A stretch of DNA of 64,000 nt, from the NCBI RefSeq assembly GCF_037975245.1, contig NC_092563.1:663501-727500 (forward strand). The letters are read 5' to 3'. This document shows positions 61,736-64,000 of the stretch, one piece after another. The notes below the pieces were generated by a model. The model was not told the DNA's origin, made no database searches, and saw only the letters and a program-made list of their open reading frames with translations. Numbering within the stretch: position 1 is the first letter of the stretch; each line of letters opens with the position of its first letter. The DNA is from Apostichopus japonicus. Its lineage: Eukaryota; Echinodermata; Holothuroidea; Aspidochirotida; Stichopodidae. A program made the translations under genes and the position numbers.

Positions 61736-63074
61736 ACACGGCTCTCCATTGCACTCCTTCCCTGTACCATGGCCATATCTTTCTAAACAGACGTCATAAA
61801 TATGCATCTACAAGTCTTGTTCTTGAAGTCTTATACTATACTGGACGTAAGAGCAAAACCATGATTTATCCTGGATTTATCCCAAAGAGAGAAAGCTCTT
61901 CTTCTTTTTTTCATTGCTAGAAATATGCTAGACAGACCGAAAATGGTCAGCTATATAGTTCACATTTAATGATTGTTTTACCACCTCCTTCATAGCTTCT
62001 TGCCTCAGTTAGCCGATTAATGATCTAATTTCAGCTCTCTCGATGTCTGGAAATAATTTAGAGAGGTAACACCTGCAGCAAAATAGTCTTGAAACAAGTT
62101 TTTAGAATATGCTGAAACTTGGAGGCAATATTAATTATATCTACGTCCTGTCAGTTGTATAACTCAATGGTCGCCACATATATCATCGCATCCTCATTAA
62201 GCTAATGATGGTCGGGACTGACCCCCCCCCCCACCCACCCACCCCTCTCCCTACCACTGTTCATCATGTTTCGTTGATAATTTGTTCTTAGTGGTGTTAT
62301 AACGAATGATTAAGAACCTCCAATAGCCTATGAACTTAACAAGATCCGTGGTTATAGCTCCATGGTCGTACCAACATTTTATATCTATATTATAACACTC
62401 AGCGAAGACTCCAGTCTTTGGAGTTTGAAATGTGTTACATGATCGCGTATGTGCATGTGTGCGTCGAATTGGAGGATTCATATAATACTTCTGAGGTAAA
62501 TGTCATCCATTTTGTTGGAATATGTTCCTTTGGGGGTGGGGGCAAAGGTTAAAGACAACTTTTTTCTGTTTGGGCCGAGGTTGGAAATAGATGAATTAAA
62601 TCTCTATTTCCAAAAAATAAATAAAAAAATCTTGAAAACCTCGATTGCAAATTTTTATGATGACGTCATCACATCTGTTCAAGACCTATTCCGTACATGA
62701 TAATGTGGATCTATCGTCTCATAAATTTTGTTATTTTTTTTTTACATTTTTTTAATTTTTATTTCATCTTCGTATAGTTATACGCACGGATAATTTATCT
62801 ATTTTATTTTTTTTGACAAATTTGCTACTCTTTATATTCCAAAGAATGAATATTCACTCATGCCAGCTGAGTGGTTCTACTATAATAGGAAAATCATTCC
62901 ATGTTGACGAGTGAATCCCACTGCTTCCTAAAAGTGAAATCGTTCACAAATGTAGAGCGCAAATGGAGCAAAATATCATTTGATTTTAAACTATACCTCT
63001 GAGTGAAGCCAATAGTGTGGGACGTCGCTTCCCGGCTTTTTGTCTAAGATCATGTGAAGCATAATGTTCCCCTT
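61736..63074. other. No gene seen; weak relative of the 57714 element
   Basis: Around 62848-63010 are ATTCACTC, GTAGAGCGCAAATGG and GAGTGAAGC in the same order as in 57714-57875, suggesting a diverged family member. C tract at 62222-62231. Confidence 0.45.
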
Positions 63075-63230
63075 CTAGTGGAATCGTGATACACACCTGA
63101 CGATGATCACACAGTCACGGTCTCGATACAAAGGGAGACTGGGGTTGGGAGCGAATCAGTCAGTTCGTTGTTTGGTTTTTCGTGCCCATGCATTTTCTTT
63201 CTTGGGTGACTTTCTCTATAAAAGGTTTGT
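63075..63230 (+). repeat. Dispersed ~150-bp repeat family, copy 3
   Basis: Contains GGAATCGTGATACACACCTG, GATCACACAGTCACGGTCTC, TTCGTTGTTTGGTTTTTCGT and GGGTGACTTTCTCTATAAAA. It shares its first block with copy 2 and its second with copy 1, so all three derive from one sequence. Confidence 0.8.
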
Positions 63231-64000
63231 TTGGGATGTCGGTCAAAATCACTGCTTAAAAGAGTTATTTATCTCGTCAAAGATTGGACTATCACTCCTT
63301 TGGAATTAAGGGGGTAATAAATGCTGTTCGCAGAACCATCGCAAAACAGTATTTCGTTTTTAATGTGTATTTATAAGTGCCACGGTTATAAACATGTATA
63401 TATGCCTGCACTTAATGTAGGCATATGGTAGCTTTTTAATATTTAGTCTACTAAGTAAACGTCCAATACCGTTTGTTCGTTATGTTTTGTACACTCCATG
63501 TTTAACTGAAAACCTTATTATAAATATCACAGCTATCGGCATTTTTTCTCCCATATATGGGGGACGCGAGCATAAGATGGGACCAGTTTCGCATTGAATA
63601 TTTATGCCACCTAAATGAAGACATCATGAAACTCTGCAACTTAGAAAGATGATAACAGTCCTAACCAACCAACTTGTTTATAAAAACAGTTGTGTGTTTA
63701 TTTCATATAACTATGTATAACCTGCAGATTATTCGTTTATTCCATAAACCCTTTTATATTACAATATGTTATCATAAGTCAGACAAATCGGTCAAGGTAA
63801 CGACAAATTGTTGGTGAACAAAAAAGTTAAACCGTTTGAAGCCAAAGAATCTAATCTATCATTGAGCTTATTACTTCCGTTAATGAATTCTTTACGTTAT
63901 GGGTGAAATGGAGCAAGATAAGTCTCGATCTATATAAATAAGTATTAAACATTTCTCCAAGCATTCCAAAGTACTTTGAACGATCATACCAAGTTCCCGC
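63231..64000. other. No gene seen
   Basis: AT-rich end of the window without recognisable features. Confidence 0.5.

Noticed and set aside
1-64000. A new multi-gene system
   Set aside because: Only two ordinary, unrelated genes are supported; the rest is repeats and unassigned noncoding DNA.

Overview
The window is animal nuclear DNA: AT-rich, with small exons in long introns, consensus GT/AG splice sites, many microsatellites and poly-G/poly-C tracts, and several layers of degenerate transposons. The mix of genes and repeats (NDRG, a mitochondrial-clan P450, a DIRS-like retroelement remnant, hAT-like and TTAA-flanked non-autonomous elements, recurrent TAGGCCTA palindromes) suggests a marine invertebrate deuterostome. 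An echinoderm such as a sea cucumber is my best guess, but this is inference, not proof.

Only two protein-coding genes can be supported, and they point toward each other. On the + strand, bases 2276-13844 hold the last five coding exons of an NDRG-family gene (N-myc downstream-regulated, alpha/beta-hydrolase fold). Its 5' half lies left of the window, and its 3' UTR probably runs to polyadenylation signals near 15344-15356. On the - strand, 54184 down to 21982 holds a complete nine-exon mitochondrial cytochrome P450. I could join it in frame to 530 residues, with every diagnostic P450 motif and an apparent mitochondrial presequence. It most resembles CYP24-type enzymes. About 6 kb of gene-free DNA separates the two 3' ends.

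Layout: 1-2275, intron or upstream part of NDRG, with a TTAA-flanked foldback element inserted in a 30-bp repeat; 2276-13844, NDRG exons, the last intron (7.4 kb) carrying a DIRS-like remnant and tandem arrays; 13845-21981, NDRG 3' UTR, intergenic DNA with a second TTAA-flanked element, and P450 3' UTR; 21982-54184, P450, with a nested pair of hAT-like elements in intron 5 and many tandem arrays in the 19.6-kb first intron; 54185-64000, upstream DNA with an unusual inverted-repeat element whose ends are 22-bp minisatellites.

I found no CRISPR array, no rRNA or tRNA gene, and no evidence of a new multi-gene system. The most unusual material is in the repeats: the minisatellite-ended element at 59251-60639, a three-copy dispersed ~150-bp family, and the excess of TAGGCCTA palindromes.
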